A stretch of DNA of 64,000 bases from Serripes groenlandicus. Lineage: Eukaryota; Mollusca; Bivalvia; Cardiida; Cardiidae. Position numbers and translations under genes: made by a program. The stretch spans positions 48,221,102-48,285,101 of the forward strand of contig JASEVX010000001.1 of NCBI GenBank assembly GCA_031761405.1. Direction: 5' to 3'. Every line of letters begins with the position of its first letter. Positions within the stretch are counted from its first letter, which is position 1. Positions 41,936-51,900 of this stretch are shown here, one piece after another. The notes under the pieces were generated by a model, which saw only the letters and a program-made list of their open reading frames with translations, did not search any database and had not been told where the DNA came from.

Positions 41936-42388
41936 ATTATATATTCACGTCATGTGTATGTATTATATATTCACGTCATGTGTATGTATTAGATATTCAC
42001 GTCATGTGTATGTATTAGATATTCACGTCATGTGTATGTATTAGATATTCACGTCATGTGTATGTATTAGATATTCACGTCATGTGTATGTATTAGATAT
42101 TCACGTCATGTGTATGTATTAGATATTCACGTCATGTGTATGTATTAGATATTCACGTCATGTGTATGTATTATATATTCACGTCATGTGTATGTATTAT
42201 ATTTTCACGTCATGTGTATGTATTATATATTCACGTCATGTGTATGTATTAGATATTCACGTCATGTGTATGTATTAGATATTCACGTCATGTGTATGTA
42301 TTAGATATTCACGTCATGTGTATGTATTATATATTCACGTCATGTGTATGTATTAGATATTCACGTCATGTGTATGTATTAGATATTC
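41936..42388. repeat. 26-bp tandem repeat, about 17 units
   Basis: Units TATTAGATATTCACGTCATG plus TGTATG. Most variation is TATTAGATA versus TATTATATA. Every complete unit holds TCACGTCA, one base from the CREB/ATF palindrome TGACGTCA. Confidence 0.96.
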
Positions 42389-42603
42389 GAATCAGTTTCG
42401 GTACACTCTAATCTTGATCTACGCCGAATGCAAATACCCCATAGTTGGCTTACACTTAAACTTAGATTTGTATAACCAATTATTAAATGTCTATGTCTTT
42501 TCGAAACCGTTTAACAATACTGTTTTATAAGAATCGTCTGCCCTAACAATCTGTGAGGAATGGTGAAATCAGAACTAGTGGTAGTGCTCATCTCGATGAG
42601 TTC

Positions 42604-42833
42604 TTAACCCTTTCCCTCATACGACAATTCTGCAGCAGACGACTTTGAACATATTTTGTCAAAACATAGAAAATCTCTATAATTGAATGGATAACCTATG
42701 ACTAAAAGTGGAAAACATTGTGGCAAAAGGAGAAATTGCACGTTTTGTGCAATTTCTTCTTTTGTCACTATGTTTTCAAAAAGCCGTCTGCTGCAGAGGC
42801 GTCAGAAAGCGTCTATATGAGGGAAAGAGTTAA
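42604..42833 (-). mobile_element. family A TTAA MITE, full length (230 bp)
   Basis: TTAACCCTTTCCCTCATACG to GAGGGAAAGAGTTAA. Hairpin GAAATTGCACGTTTTGTGCAATTTC, as in the 2048 copy. A family B scrap (TTTTCAAAAGTCGTCTACTG) follows at 42848-42867. Confidence 0.92.
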
Positions 42834-42867
42834 TGATTCCACATTGTTTTCAAAAGTCGTCTACTGT

Positions 42868-43954
42868 AGAGGTGCAAACTGTTTATATTGAAACGGCCCA
42901 ATGTCTGTCTCGGCCTTTTAATTTTGTAAATATTAGATCTTAAACACATTTTTTCAGTGGTCTTTGTAATGAGAAGTGAGCTGGTCTTTCATTCGATTTG
43001 TGGGAAAAGTTATAATTTGTCTCGCTAGACTGCATGTTGAAAAAAGGAAACAATTCATTTCATTGACCAGGTTCATTTTAACCTTTATAAACCCTCCGAA
43101 ACCCTCTTAAAAAAAGGGCCGAGATACGCCCGTCATTATTCAGGGTCCGTTATTTGTGATGGCTTCATTTTTCTATCCAAATTACCATCGTCCGTGGAGA
43201 ATGGTCAGTGTTGTACCGGTCAATTATGTCCACCCAGTGCATTATGGACAACGGTCAATCTTGTCACCATGTCTTGTGTCCGTTCTTTATGTCTTCATGA
43301 CCCCAAATGGACGCAATGTTCTATTGACCCTTCATTTCCCAGGCCATGTAATGAACTCTGCACAAATACTGCTTGAATATTCACCCCTTCTCCCGTTATT
43401 AGTCGCCGGGCAGAAGCCCGCGACTTCTATTTTTAATAGCTTTTCGGAAATCACATGGGAGGGCGGCTTATTATTAGAAAGAAACAAATCTAGATGATTT
43501 GAACATATTACAATTGTGGTTGTTTACGAACACTAATAAATGACACATCTAAAATGAAATAAATATTCCGATTTTTTAATGTTTGCAGTTTTTTTTATTT
43601 CACTCGCATTTAAGTTTTTTGTCTTATTTACGAAGACAAAAGTGGTCCCTTCAAGACGTGAACCAACACCCCCTAATGCAGACTCTTATGTGTCATCATT
43701 GAGGTCAATTTCGGATTCTCCTTTTAATAGCAATTTTAACTTACTAAATGTTGTTTTCATGTTCAAAGAGATGTCTTGATTTGTGTAGAATTCATTTAAT
43801 AATGTTAATCCATGAATATCTAAAGTAGGAACTGTTTCTAAGCTAAATATAATCCCTATTCTGTTGTGTAGTTTCGTGACCTTTAACATCGATTTTCGCG
43901 CATGCGCATTTCGATATGAAAAAGCGAGTGATATTATTTTATTTTAGACAAGTA
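42868..43954. other. unassigned; holds a Cys-rich open frame
   Basis: About 1.1 kb. See the frame at 43041-43376. No repeat recognised. Confidence 0.4.
43041..43376 (+). CDS. possible Cys-rich exon or frame, unproven
   Basis: A stop-to-stop frame of 111 codons, without an ATG at its start, ends TGA at 43374-43376. The second half is cysteine-rich: NGQCCTGQLCPPSALW, then SCVRSLCLHDPKWTQCSID, then RPCNELCTNTA. The spacing is reminiscent of small secreted disulphide proteins but matches no family I can name. A possible splice acceptor (ATTATTCAG) lies at 43134-43142, without a strong pyrimidine tract. Another frame (43156-43497) is also open over the same DNA, so composition alone could explain it. 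Confidence 0.18.
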   Translation, partial: KKETIHFIDQVHFNLYKPSETLLKKGPRYARHYSGSVICDGFIFLSKLPSSVENGQCCTGQLCPPSALWTTVNLVTMSCVRSLCLHDPKWTQCSIDPSFPRPCNELCTNTA

Positions 43955-44442
43955 CAAGACGAATGTTTGACGCAAAGCGTCAAAGAGAAGCCGCAATATT
44001 TCGTTGTACATGTAGAAATAAGAAAAAAAGAACATTTTTAAATCCACAAACAATAGAACAATTTAAACTGTAGACGGTATTGCTGATATATTTCTCCTTT
44101 TGAAGACTTTTGTTTTCTTCAAATTACCTCCCTTTAAAGCAATACCAGGATATTTACCTTGTGATTCGAATAAGATTGACAAACATTGAAATTATATGAA
44201 TGAATACTATTATTTAAATAAGTAACAACAGCAAAATTAAATTAAAGCCAGATAAATGTGTACACATTTCGTTAATTTGTTATAGATACCCTAATGTATA
44301 GATATGAATATAAACTTTATAAGCAAATGTTTTCATTTCAACGTTCCTAATGTTTGAATAGACTAAGGAAAGTCAAGAATACATAAATAAATCAATGCAG
44401 TCTTTTCCGGCGACATTGATGCCTTGCATCAACTTTCTCTTG
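43955..44442. mobile_element. hairpin-ended element related to G (488 bp)
   Basis: Left CAAGACGAATG with hairpin TTTGACGC-AAA-GCGTCAAA (43966-43984). Right hairpin TTGATGC-CTT-GCATCAA (44416-44432) then CTTTCTCTTG. Both ends resemble the G 3' terminus (hairpin about 10 nt from CTTG), one inverted. AT-rich interior without coding. Confidence 0.55.
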
Positions 44443-44493
44443 TACGAGAACTTAAACAACATTGACAAAAAGGTATGCCAAACACACAACACC

Positions 44494-44707
44494 TTAACTC
44501 TTTCGCTACCAAAGGCAATTAACGGTTTTTGAAAGCTATGCAGATTCGAGGGAAACAGCTCATAACGAGCTGTCTCTCCAAAAATATGCATTGTTTGCCA
44601 CTAGGATATTGAATTTTACTATATTTTCTGTTGGCCGAAAAATGAAGTGGTCCAATTTTCAACATGGAAGAGTCGACGTTGTAGAATTCGGCAGTGAAAG
44701 GGTTTAA
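44494..44707. mobile_element. family C TTAA MITE (214 bp)
   Basis: TTAACTCTTTCGCTACCAAA on the left, CGGCAGTGAAAGGGTTTAA on the right. Hairpin AACAGCTC-ATAAC-GAGCTGTC, with GGGAAACAG and CTGTCTCTCC around it. TTAA borders and a GCTC...GAGC hairpin, as in A and B, but little other similarity. Confidence 0.75.
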
Positions 44708-44751
44708 CTACATTTGCGAACAAGGAAGCCCCAAAACAGTCTGCACAGTCA

Positions 44752-44825
44752 TGTTGAATTTTCTTGTTGACGCCTCAGCATCAGACGAGTTTTGAAAGCA
44801 TTGTGGCAAAAAGAGAAATTTATCA
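44752..44825 (+). mobile_element. family B MITE fragment
   Basis: TTGTTGACGCCTCAGCATCA, GACGAGTTTTGAAAGCATTG, TGGCAAAAAGAGAAATTTAT. Confidence 0.65.
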
Positions 44826-45064
44826 TATTTTTCAGTTGTGGTATAGCCAATCGTGAAAATATCTCTTTTACTGTTCACTCAGTGAAAATGTATCTTTATC
44901 TTACACCGAAATATACAATAAACACTAAAAGAGGTACTTTTCAATCGTGGCATAGCCAGTTATGTAAATATACATTTCTGTATTCACTTTGTAAAAAACG
45001 TCTAGCTCGATCTTACACCGAAGTCAATAACAATCCCCTGTTTATCAAATGCCAGTCATAACGA

Positions 45065-45327
45065 TTGATTGATTGTTTGGTGTTTTACGCCACTTTCAAC
45101 AATTTCTAAGTTATATCACGGCATACCTAGGTAAGTTGCCAGTACATCTGGTTCATTTATCCTGACACCAACCAGACCGTCGTAATTCTAACCGCACAAT
45201 CCTGAGCGCCAAAGAGGGCAGCAGCCATTACTTCAATTTTTAAAGTATTTGGTATGATGAACCAGCCGGGGGGATCGAACCCGCGACATCCCGCACCAGC
45301 TCTACCACTACACCACCAAGGCGGTTC
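45065..45327 (-). mobile_element. S1-type SINE with perfect 13-bp target duplication
   Basis: Minus strand. It ends in a GATT-repeat tail (45065-45075), tail core GCCACTTTCAACAATTTC and ATATCACGGC. The head at 45268-45320 has box B GGGTTCGATCCCCCC and box A TGTAGTGGTAGAGC in reverse. CCAGTCATAACGA is repeated exactly at 45052-45064 and 45328-45340. The body differs from the 23150 copy (contains CCTCTTTGGCGCTCAGGATT), so it is a subfamily with the same tail. Confidence 0.93.
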
Positions 45328-45453
45328 CCAGTCATAACGAAGGAGATACGAAAACCCTGTATAGAAGATGACTCACAAGTGAAGCAGGTAGAAGTCATTA
45401 AACATGTATACATGTATCATTTGTAATATGGTTAGGGAATGTTAATATATGTT

Positions 45454-45676
45454 TTAACCCTTTTCCACATATCAAAAACTCTGCAGCAGACGACTTTGAA
45501 AACGTCTAGATCGAAATATGAAAAATCTCTTTAAATGAAAGCGTATTTATTGGATAGACTGTTTGAAAAACAGTGTGGCAACAGGAGAAATTGCTCATTA
45601 TGAGAAAATGCTTCTTTTGCCCCAATATTTTCAGATGTCGTCTGCTGCAGATGCGTCTGTATGTGGTGAAGAGTTT
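45454..45676 (-). mobile_element. family B MITE, near full length
   Basis: TTAACCCTTTTCCACATATC, ACTCTGCAGCAGACGACTTT, GAAAACGTCTAGATCG, AGAAATTGCTCATTATGAGA, GTCGTCTGCTGCAGATGCGT, end GTGGTGAAGAGTTT. Confidence 0.83.
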
Positions 45677-46413
45677 TACATTAACATTATTACCTTGGTC
45701 AAGTCAATAGAAAATGTACCAGAATTATTCGAGGTCCATGCTTTTATGTTTATTTTAATATTCATACAGATTATATATATTATGTCTACATGTATAAGCG
45801 ACTTTTGACAACTCCGGCAAACACAGTTGGTCAAAATGAGTCTACACTTAAATTATATATAATCTATGTCGTCACTTTTAACCATCACAATTCCTCCAGA
45901 TGTTCTCTGAGCAGATGACTCTTCAAACATCATACAAGGTAAAAGGTGAAGGTGGTTTTACAAATATGCAGCCAGCAGCCATTATACGGGTTGAAAGTAA
46001 GCGTCGTTATTTGTATTCACAAGGCTAATTCCGTATTCACGAGACTCATCATATTAAGTTATCATACATGCTTGGTCAGGCGCCTTTTATATGTGTAAAT
46101 TCAAATGCACATTATCAAAATGACCATCATTATTATCATTAACCGTTGCCATGGTCACCGAATTTTCTTGAAAAGCTGAAACCACAAATTCTACTCAAAC
46201 CTACCAGTTTACAATTATGGCTGCACAGTGGTAAAGGCTTTGTACAGCTTTGAAGGCGAAGATATACAAAATATCAACAGCATATGTTTTTTTGGCCCCT
46301 TTGCTTTGATGTGGTGTTATAGTATAATACCCGTGAGAGACCAGTTTGTTTGATTAAATATATTGAGTGTGACCCTTTGTTTATTCACCATTGTTTATGC
46401 TACTGGTCAATAT
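45677..46413. other. no feature recognised
   Basis: AT-rich spacer. A worn CAGATGACTCTTCAAACATC at 45913-45932 is probably a family B scrap. Confidence 0.4.
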
Positions 46414-46641
46414 TTAATCATTTCCCACATATAGACGCTTTCTGACGCATCTGCAGCGGACGACATTTGAAAACATTGTGGCAAAAGGAGAAATTGCTCA
46501 AAACGAGCAATTTCTCCTTTTGCCACAATGTTTTCATTTTGTTTCGGTAATTCTATCTTCATAAAAGAGATTTTCTGTGTTTTCGCTAAGACCCTTTCAA
46601 AGTCTTCTGCTACATATTTTTTGTATGTGAGAAAGGGTTAA
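46414..46641 (+). mobile_element. family B MITE with perfect 67-bp central palindrome
   Basis: TTAATCATTTCCCACATATA, GCATCTGCAGCGGACGACAT. The centre GAAAACATTGTGGCAAAAGG...CCTTTTGCCACAATGTTTTC (46470-46536) is a perfect inverted repeat around GCTC-AAAAC-GAGC. Right AAAGTCTTCTGCTACATATT, GTGAGAAAGGGTTAA. Confidence 0.88.
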
Positions 46642-47186
46642 AGACATCAATTAATGTTTAAAAGCACATTAACTGCAGTAAGTTTTAAAGATTGCATCGA
46701 ATTATTTTACAATATGTAGTGAACCTTTTTACCGCTACAAGTTGACATCTTTGAACAGTTTGGATTTAGATCACATTTCCGGTGGAGAATGTTACGTGGA
46801 GGACGGTAGTGCGAAAGTCACTCGTTAGGTGGACTGGCCGTCGAGTAATAACTGAAAGTTGAACCATTCAATCAATCAAGCATAAAACCATAATGATCTT
46901 TTCAGTCTTATCCACACAAGCTGGCAGAATGTTCTGACAAGATTAAGTATGTATAAGTGAACAATATGTATATTTCAATATATATCATACTGATCTGGAT
47001 CTAAATTGTTCACAAATGTTAACCCGAAGTGTTTTCCAAGGACTCGCTCAAATGATTAAAATACATGTACGCTATAATTTCAATTAAATTAAATTAAATT
47101 CGTTTATAATTAGACTTGAACAACAAGTGATCATCGTCATTACAAATTTACATCCACATCCACAACCACAACCACATCCACAATCA
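46642..47186. other. spacer with a SINE tail relic
   Basis: 46785-46880 (GGTGGACTGGCCGTCGAGTA, ATAACTGAAAGTTGAACC, AATCAATCAAG) is a degraded plus-strand S1 tail. The rest is AT-rich, with (AAATT)n at 47083-47100. Confidence 0.5.
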
Positions 47187-47297
<111 letters not shown>

Positions 47298-48548
47298 AAA
47301 AGCAGAAAATAACATACACAATGAAAAGAATAAAAATAGGAAAAACTTAGAAGAATATTTACATGTATATTTATTTTGAAGTTTCTTTTCTAAGTTCAAT
47401 AGACTTTATGCATACTACGATAATAATACTGTTTGACATTGTCTCAAACAATCGAATGAACGACAGCGACCAATATAAAATTTATATCTATACATTTTTG
47501 TCGTGACATGTTTGTCTCGAACCATCGACTTAACGGCATGCGACCTATTGAATACAATGCAACTTTATTTGACATTAACCGTGCGCTGTCCTCTCTCAGT
47601 CCTAAGTGATGAACTTCGGTTAGATTGCCTCCTATTCAAAAACCTGGCGTTTGATTACCTTTTATTGAACTATCCTGTCTATTATAACTGTAATACCTTT
47701 AGAAATCCTCTCCCAAGATTCACCCACATTTAAATGAGCCGCGGGATGAACAAATCCGTCTTCTGTTCAGTACATCAAACACCAAATTAAGTCTGTGTAT
47801 TCTACTGACTATGCAAAGCCGCTCAACTGAATGTTAGGATAACATATGGTTATGGTTGTTGATATGACCTACACAGGAACCAGTCTGTACATGTGCATGG
47901 GCTGATCTGAATAATCTCGTTCATACATATCTATAGACATTTATTTCTGCATGCCGCGGTGGTCAAATACATTATTGGCTAATAAACGACTTAAGGTGTC
48001 ATACATTCTCTGAGGTGAGGGTTTGAAATTGTTGGACTCTTACTTCCAATTGAACTTGCTTGTGCGTGTCTTTTGCGAAAAACGTAGATTGAGATCAGAT
48101 GACACGAACATTTGTTTAAACTATTCCGTTCCTCATACCTGTTATATGACCAGCTAAGTACTTGATGATATTTTCTTTATAAACAAATGGAGGTTTTAGT
48201 ATAAGTTATGAGAGTTTATTTCCTTAGTTATATTGAGTAAAGGGCTTGGGTGTTTGGCCCTATCGGGTCACGACCCTTGTTAACCCACAATGTCCGTCTC
48301 CTAATTGTGACCAGACAACGTTGTGAATGTATTCTGAATAAAACATACACAAACATATATACGGTCACAAAATAGATCTGCGATGTTTCTGCCCAACAAC
48401 AAAGATATACTTTACAAGATAAGTATGGGCTGCGTTTAATTGATTTTCCGGTTTGACATCATATCACGTTACATTACCGTTAAACATGTGTGGCTACAGT
48501 GCTAGCATTGTGTCAAAAGAAGCATACAGGGGCTTTGCAATACTCAAT
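47298..48548. other. no feature recognised
   Basis: About 1.25 kb. A 76-codon frame at 47503-47733 lacks an ATG and a domain. GTCTGTACATGTGCATGGGC and CTGATCTGAATAATCTCG near 47884-47922 hint at a worn D-like MITE. Confidence 0.4.
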
Positions 48549-48832
48549 GTGTAGGTCGTCTCGTGAGAAAATCAACATTGTTGACTCTGCGTAAAGTATC
48601 GACCCGGATCAGCCTAAGCATGCCACACAGGCCTACCCGGATATACACTTTTCGCCTCCTGTGGATTTTCTGTTTCAGGAATAACTACTTTATACATCTA
48701 TCCCCCTAAGACGGAATGTGTCGGCCGGATCAGTCTGCGCGGACAGCGCAGGCTGATCTGGTCGATACATTACGCAGATGTCTATCGCAGCAGCTGCATT
48801 TTGGGGCATTTTGAGAAAAAATGTGTAGGCAC
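48549..48832. mobile_element. family E/D MITE, inverted and end-truncated
   Basis: TGTGTAGGTCGTCTCGTGAG, then AGTATCGACCCGGATCAGCC, TTTTCGCCTCCTGTGGATTT, GTCGGCCGGATCAGTCTGCG, GCTGCATTTTGGGGCATTTT and AATGTGTAGGCACGTC. It is the inverse of 19229-19572 but lacks the CAGGGGCGTAGC ends. Confidence 0.8.
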
Positions 48833-49763
48833 GTCTCCTTGCATATAGATATGTTTAACATTTAAGCGGAAAGTAGGGATTATGCTAAAACTTCGCGGAT
48901 GCACAGGCTCCACGGAATCTTCACTGTACGCAGATGCATAAAGACACCAAATCGCTAGACGCGTGTCATATGTCGCATGTTAAATCAATATAAGAATGAA
49001 GATATAAGACATTTATTCTTAACGAGGCTACCCAAGTTGTATTGGTACTGCAAAATGTTGTTGCAAGCTAGAGCCGGCATGGTTAATACATTTACGAGTC
49101 TTCGATTTAGAACCGCTATAGTACATACATGTACGAGTCTTTAGTTTCTAGCCTTGTTCCAATTGTGGGGTTCGAAGGGGACCACGGCATCGTCTTAGTA
49201 TGGAGAGCGAAGAGTTACGATTACAGAAATATGTACCTTATCTCGAACTATGTACGATTATCAACGATGTATTTGTATTGCATAAGGATTTTTCCATCAA
49301 GGGCCGGGCATAGTATGAACTCTTAACCTGTCAATTTATTTGCGTTCGAAACTCCCCGTCAATGTGAAAGGGAACGATGGCATAACCATCGTGTATGTAC
49401 TAATCTGATTAGTAAGGGCTAAAGTTATAACCGCTGCCTTCATAGGAAGCTTGATATTGGCACATATTATTTGTTTGCTGAAATTGAATGATCTGATGGG
49501 ACTCTGCGCATGCACAGGCCCGCGCATTGGTCTTCAATATCACACCTACCAAATAACAAATCATGAATCCCGATTTTTGTTCTTGCCGTGGTCCGAAATT
49601 TGACAAGTATTGAGTAAACATTACATAAACCTTGTATAGCAGTGTTATGTGGTCAGTGATAACACCGGGTTATTCAATGATATGTTTCTGTTCGGTATGT
49701 TTGGACTTAGACCGTGATTATATCAGCGTCCTCCTCAGGTAAGAGCTATGTCACCCACTCTGT
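48833..49763. other. mostly unassigned
   Basis: 48885-48975 carries a copy of the 7283-7333 type repeat (AAATCGCTAGACGCG). Minus-strand frames at 49336-49621 have no recognisable domain. Confidence 0.4.
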
Positions 49764-49961
49764 TTAACCCTTTTCCACATACAGTAAAACTGCAGCAGAC
49801 GACTTTAAAAATATCTACTAAAAATATCGAAATCTCTATTATTGTAGGTATAATTACTAAAAAAAGTCGAAAACTCTAAAATTTCTCCTTTTGTTACAAT
49901 GATTACAAAAGTCGTCTGCTGCAGATGCGTCAAAATGTGCATACATGTGGGAAAGGGTTAA
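49764..49961 (-). mobile_element. family B MITE, left hairpin arm deleted
   Basis: TTAACCCTTTTCCACATACA, AACTGCAGCAGACGACTTTA, AATTTCTCCTTTTGTTACAA, AAAGTCGTCTGCTGCAGATG, GTGGGAAAGGGTTAA. Confidence 0.85.
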
Positions 49962-50034
49962 TATACAATGTTACGCCGTTGAGTCAGGCCAGACAAAAAC
50001 CGACCTTCGGAGAGTTTTGAATCAATAAAACAAA

Positions 50035-50200
50035 ATTGCAACGGAAGACTTTAAAAAGCATGTAGGCAATATAGAAAATCTCGATAAATAAAAGTTTAAA
50101 TAGTGACCATGGTTGATAAATGTTTTGGAAAAGAAAAATGTGCACATTATGAGCAATTTCTTCTTTTGCGACACCTTTTTAAAATGTCGTCGGCTGTTTT
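50035..50200 (-). mobile_element. family B MITE, partial
   Basis: AACGGAAGACTTTAAAAAGC, GTGCACATTATGAGCAATTT, CTTCTTTTGCGACACC, ATGTCGTCGGCTG. Confidence 0.65.
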
Positions 50201-50257
50201 TATGAAATATGGCTAATGGCAATTTCTTACAAGTTAGAAAATTTAAACTTATGGAAG

Positions 50258-50460
50258 ACAGTGGTGAAGTGGTAGAGCGTAGACATCTCGTACCAAAGGT
50301 ACCGGTTTCGAATCCCGTATTGAGCGGGTCTCTGTCTTTGGGGTGTTTTCACACAAACGGCGCGAGTACTGGTTTAGTCTCTTGGAAGCAGACATCGAGC
50401 GTGATGAATATAAACTTTAAGCTTGTTTAGCAATCGATGTAAAATGAATAAGTTTTAACT
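50258..50460 (+). mobile_element. S2 tRNA-derived SINE
   Basis: Head with box A AGTGGTAGAGCG (50270-50281) and box B GGTTTCGAATCCCG (50302-50315). The body is ACACAAACGGCGCGAGTACT and GGAAGCAGACATCGAGCGTG. The tail is GCTTGTTTAGCAATCGATGT and AAAATGAATAAG. Further copies at 50505, 55637 and 60395 share the body and tail. Distinct from S1. Confidence 0.78.
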
Positions 50461-50504
50461 AAATTAACAAGTTGCATTCTTGTAGAGTTGATATGTTATC
50501 ACAG

Positions 50505-50702
50505 CAGCTCTCTTGGAGCTTCCGGGAAACTTGTACAGTTAGATAACGACCACGGAAGATCCTGTGTTCTGCCCTTTGGATTGTTCCACGCAAACGGCGC
50601 GAGTACTGGTTATGTCTCCAAGAAGCAGAAAACGAGCGTGATTATAAACATATAAGCTTAAACCTTGTTTCGCAATCGATGTAAAATAATAACTACACTA
50701 AA
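50505..50702 (+). mobile_element. S2 SINE, second copy with altered head
   Basis: GTTCCACGCAAACGGCGCGA, GAAGCAGAAAACGAGCGTGA, TTGTTTCGCAATCGATGTAA, AAATAATAACTACACTAAA. The head (GCTTCCGGGAAACTTG...) is diverged, and box B is not clear. Confidence 0.7.
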
Positions 50703-50730
50703 TATCCTGAGCGAATCCTGGTCTTGTCTT

Positions 50731-51063
50731 CAGGGTCGTAGCTCCCTTTAGGCACTATAGGCACGTGCTTACACATTTTTTCTATAAATGCCCCAAAATG
50801 CAGCTGCAGCGATACATATCTGCGTAATGTATCGACCAGATCATCCTGTGCTGTCCGCGCAGACTGATCCGGCTGACACATTCCGTCTAAGGGGGGATAG
50901 ATAGAGTAGTGATTCCTGTAACAGATAATCCACAGGAGGCGAAAAGTGTATATCCGGGTACGCCTGGGTGGCATGCTTAGGCTGATCCGGGTAGATACTT
51001 TGCGCAATGTTGATTTTCTCACGAGATGGCCTAAACATTGATTATTGCCAAGCTACGCCCCTG
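50731..51063. mobile_element. family E MITE (333 bp)
   Basis: Ends CAGGGTCGTAGCTCCC and AAGCTACGCCCCTG. It is collinear with 19229-19572 throughout (GCACGTGCTTACACATTT, ATGTATCGACCAGATCA, CACAGGAGGCGAAAAGTGTA). The minus-strand frames here come from the element. Confidence 0.85.
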
Positions 51064-51644
51064 GTCTGGATATTCACTGATCTCAAAAGTCCTGATAATT
51101 CGTTTTGTCCGCATGTCATGCTTTCTTATTTAATAGTTGTGTCTTGATGACAAGAACCTGGACTCACGCTACACGATATTTGGGGTTTCTTAAGAGGAAT
51201 GCCATTTAAACATTGCCAACAAATGGAAGCTTCTGTACTCATCAATTTGTAAGAAGCCATATTTATAACAATGGTGGAATACTTGATTTGTTGAATCGTC
51301 AAACTGAATTGTCTAGAATTCCAATTATATTCATGTATAATAGTATGCATGTCTGAGAAAACCTAATGGGAAATATAGTGCATATCTGACTGGGCTTCAA
51401 TGCATTTGCGAGTGCTCAGCTTTTTGAAAGCCAATTACTTTAAAATACAGAAACGGTAGACTGGGAGCATTCAATTTTGGTTTTAATAATAAAGGTAACG
51501 GTTAAAACCGAACTTTCTTCTGCAAGAATACACAGGTTGTCAATGCAGCAGAATACATTTTGGAAACAATGTGAGAAAAAAGTAAAACTTGTTTAAATGT
51601 GTGTGAACGCCAACACAATGACTTGATACCAACCATTAGAATAT
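51064..51644. other. no feature recognised
   Basis: Unassigned spacer with no coding-like frame. Confidence 0.35.
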
Positions 51645-51825
51645 AAACCCTTTCCCACATAAAGGTACAACTTAATAGCTGGAGAAAACTTTGGAGCCCT
51701 CATTAGTCATGCAGTAAAAATGACTAAATAGAGTTGGAAAAATTGTGGCAAAAGGAGAACTTTTTCAATATTTCCACAAAGTTTTCCAAAAAAGGTCTAC
51801 TGTAGATGCACCAAAGTGGATTTCA
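51645..51825 (-). mobile_element. family B MITE, diverged
   Basis: AAACCCTTTCCCACATAAAG, GAGTTGGAAAAATTGTGGCA, AAAGGAGAACTTTTTCAATA, AGGTCTACTGTAGATGCACC. A 26-bp repeat (GATTGGTTCACGTTTATA, about 2.6 units) follows at 51833-51900. Confidence 0.65.
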
Positions 51826-51900
51826 TAGAAATGATTGGTTCACGTTTATATATTTGATTGGTTCACGTTTATAGATTTGATTGATTCATGTTTATAGATT

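Noticed and set aside
43156..43497. 113-codon frame overlapping the Cys-rich one
   Set aside because: Starts at GTG, has no domain, and the alternative frame is at least as plausible. I list only the Cys-rich frame, at low confidence.
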